DNA of 64,000 nucleotides from assembly GCA_045642565.1 (NCBI GenBank), contig JAZUJE010000013.1:1-64000 (forward strand), given 5' to 3'. The stretch's first letter is position 1. Every line of letters starts with the position of its first letter. Shown piece by piece: positions 63,837 to 64,000 of this stretch. The notes beneath the pieces were generated by a model, which worked only from the letters and a program-made list of their open reading frames with translations, searched no databases and was not told the origin of the DNA. The DNA is from UBA1764 sp045642565. GTDB taxonomy: Bacteria > Bacillota > Clostridia > Peptostreptococcales > Anaerovoracaceae. The position numbers were made by a program, and so were the translations under genes.

Positions 63837-64000
63837 TTCACTAATTTACACTTTCTATTTCTATCTCCAACAAGGATAACAACCTCGTTAGCAAGAACCT
63901 CAATATTTTCCGCACCACTTGTTACTGCGGTAGCAAACTCGTTGAATTTGAGCGTAATCTGACTTTCAACGCCGGCAAGTGCATCATTCGACATCGGGTC
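63833..64000 (-). CDS. C-terminal end of an unknown protein (cut by window edge)
   Basis: An open frame enters at the right edge and ends with TGA at 63833-63835, overlapping the DUF2971 start by 4 nt (TGATG type). The visible 55 residues (for example DALAGVESQITLKFNEFATA) look helical and end in a basic tail (GDRNRKCKLVK). I do not recognise it. The overlap means it belongs to the same operon as the DGR target. Confidence 0.6.
   Translation of the reverse strand, partial: DPMSNDALAGVESQITLKFNEFATAVTSGAENIEVLANEVVILVGDRNRKCKLVK

Noticed and set aside
60023..64000. Search for a reverse transcriptase with a YxDD-type motif near the repeats
   Set aside because: No frame on either strand in this region, or elsewhere in the window, carries RT motifs.
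1..64000. CRISPR arrays, tRNA genes, insertion sequences, prophage genes
   Set aside because: No regularly spaced repeats, cloverleaf-like sequences, transposases or phage structural genes were seen on reading both strands.

Overview
The window looks like the chromosome of a low-GC, anaerobic, gut-type Firmicute (class Clostridia, not identifiable further). The support is the cdaA-cdaR-glmM operon, long-form Hpf, RecD2, YhaM, RNase M5, LTA synthase, PyrR with a PyrR-type attenuator, a butyryl-phosphate-type acyltransferase and many strong Shine-Dalgarno sites. Most genes lie on the minus strand. At the left edge a perfect consensus promoter (TTGACA-17-TATAAT) reads leftward out of the window, probably into an rRNA operon.

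Layout. 333-5.3 kb: amino-sugar and c-di-AMP genes (cdaA, cdaR, glmM, a hexapeptide-repeat protein, nagB). 5.35-10.6 kb: pnuC, yhaM, recD2, comF, hpf. 10.7-13.8 kb: a two-gene amino-acid ABC transporter with unusual fusions behind a long structured leader. 13.8-17.1 kb: thrS without a TGS domain, a cupin and an FMN alpha-hydroxy-acid dehydrogenase. 17.1-19.7 kb: an EF-G/TetM-like GTPase fused to a YacP/Rae1-type NYN nuclease. 19.7-25.7 kb: two CNNM proteins, two MATE pumps and an orphan 5'-nucleotidase C-domain protein, with a structured RNA whose closing helix covers the Shine-Dalgarno site of the first MATE gene. 25.9-36.6 kb: a packed eleven-gene operon (cls, ltaS, GT2-GtrA, PAP2, ybaK, surE, rnmV, malQ, EamA, murI, LUD). 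36.7-42.2 kb: a Gfo/Idh dehydrogenase behind a small attenuator, then an NAD operon (Nudix, PF13303 membrane protein, nadE, NMN adenylyltransferase, pncB). 42.3-45.7 kb: uracil salvage (upp, uraA, divergent pyrR) and DUF523. 45.7-55.0 kb: a V-type ATPase operon of the E-DUF2764-A-B-D-I-K type, preceded by two exported or membrane-anchored proteins. 55.1-60.0 kb: DUF6514, acyl-CoA synthetase, rlmH, pepT and ptb.

The most striking region is 60.1-64 kb, a diversity-generating retroelement (DGR) cassette. The 3' end of a 768-aa zinc-ribbon/TPR/TIR/transmembrane/DUF6273 protein is a variable repeat (60789-60944). A 156-bp template repeat (60096-60251) lies just past an avd gene. The repeats align without gaps. 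Seventeen of their 21 differences fall at template adenines, and 13 of 14 template Asn codons are changed in the protein. No reverse transcriptase is present: a strong bidirectional terminator follows the template repeat directly, so the enzyme must act in trans or be lost. The predicted topology puts the TIR domain inside the cell and the diversified domain outside.

A second cross-window pattern is leaderless transcription. At least eight genes (yhaM, pnuC, the GTPase-NYN fusion, cls, the Nudix gene, pyrR, the phosphodiester glycosidase gene, rlmH) have a -10 box 6-9 nt before the ATG and no Shine-Dalgarno site, while their neighbours have normal ones.
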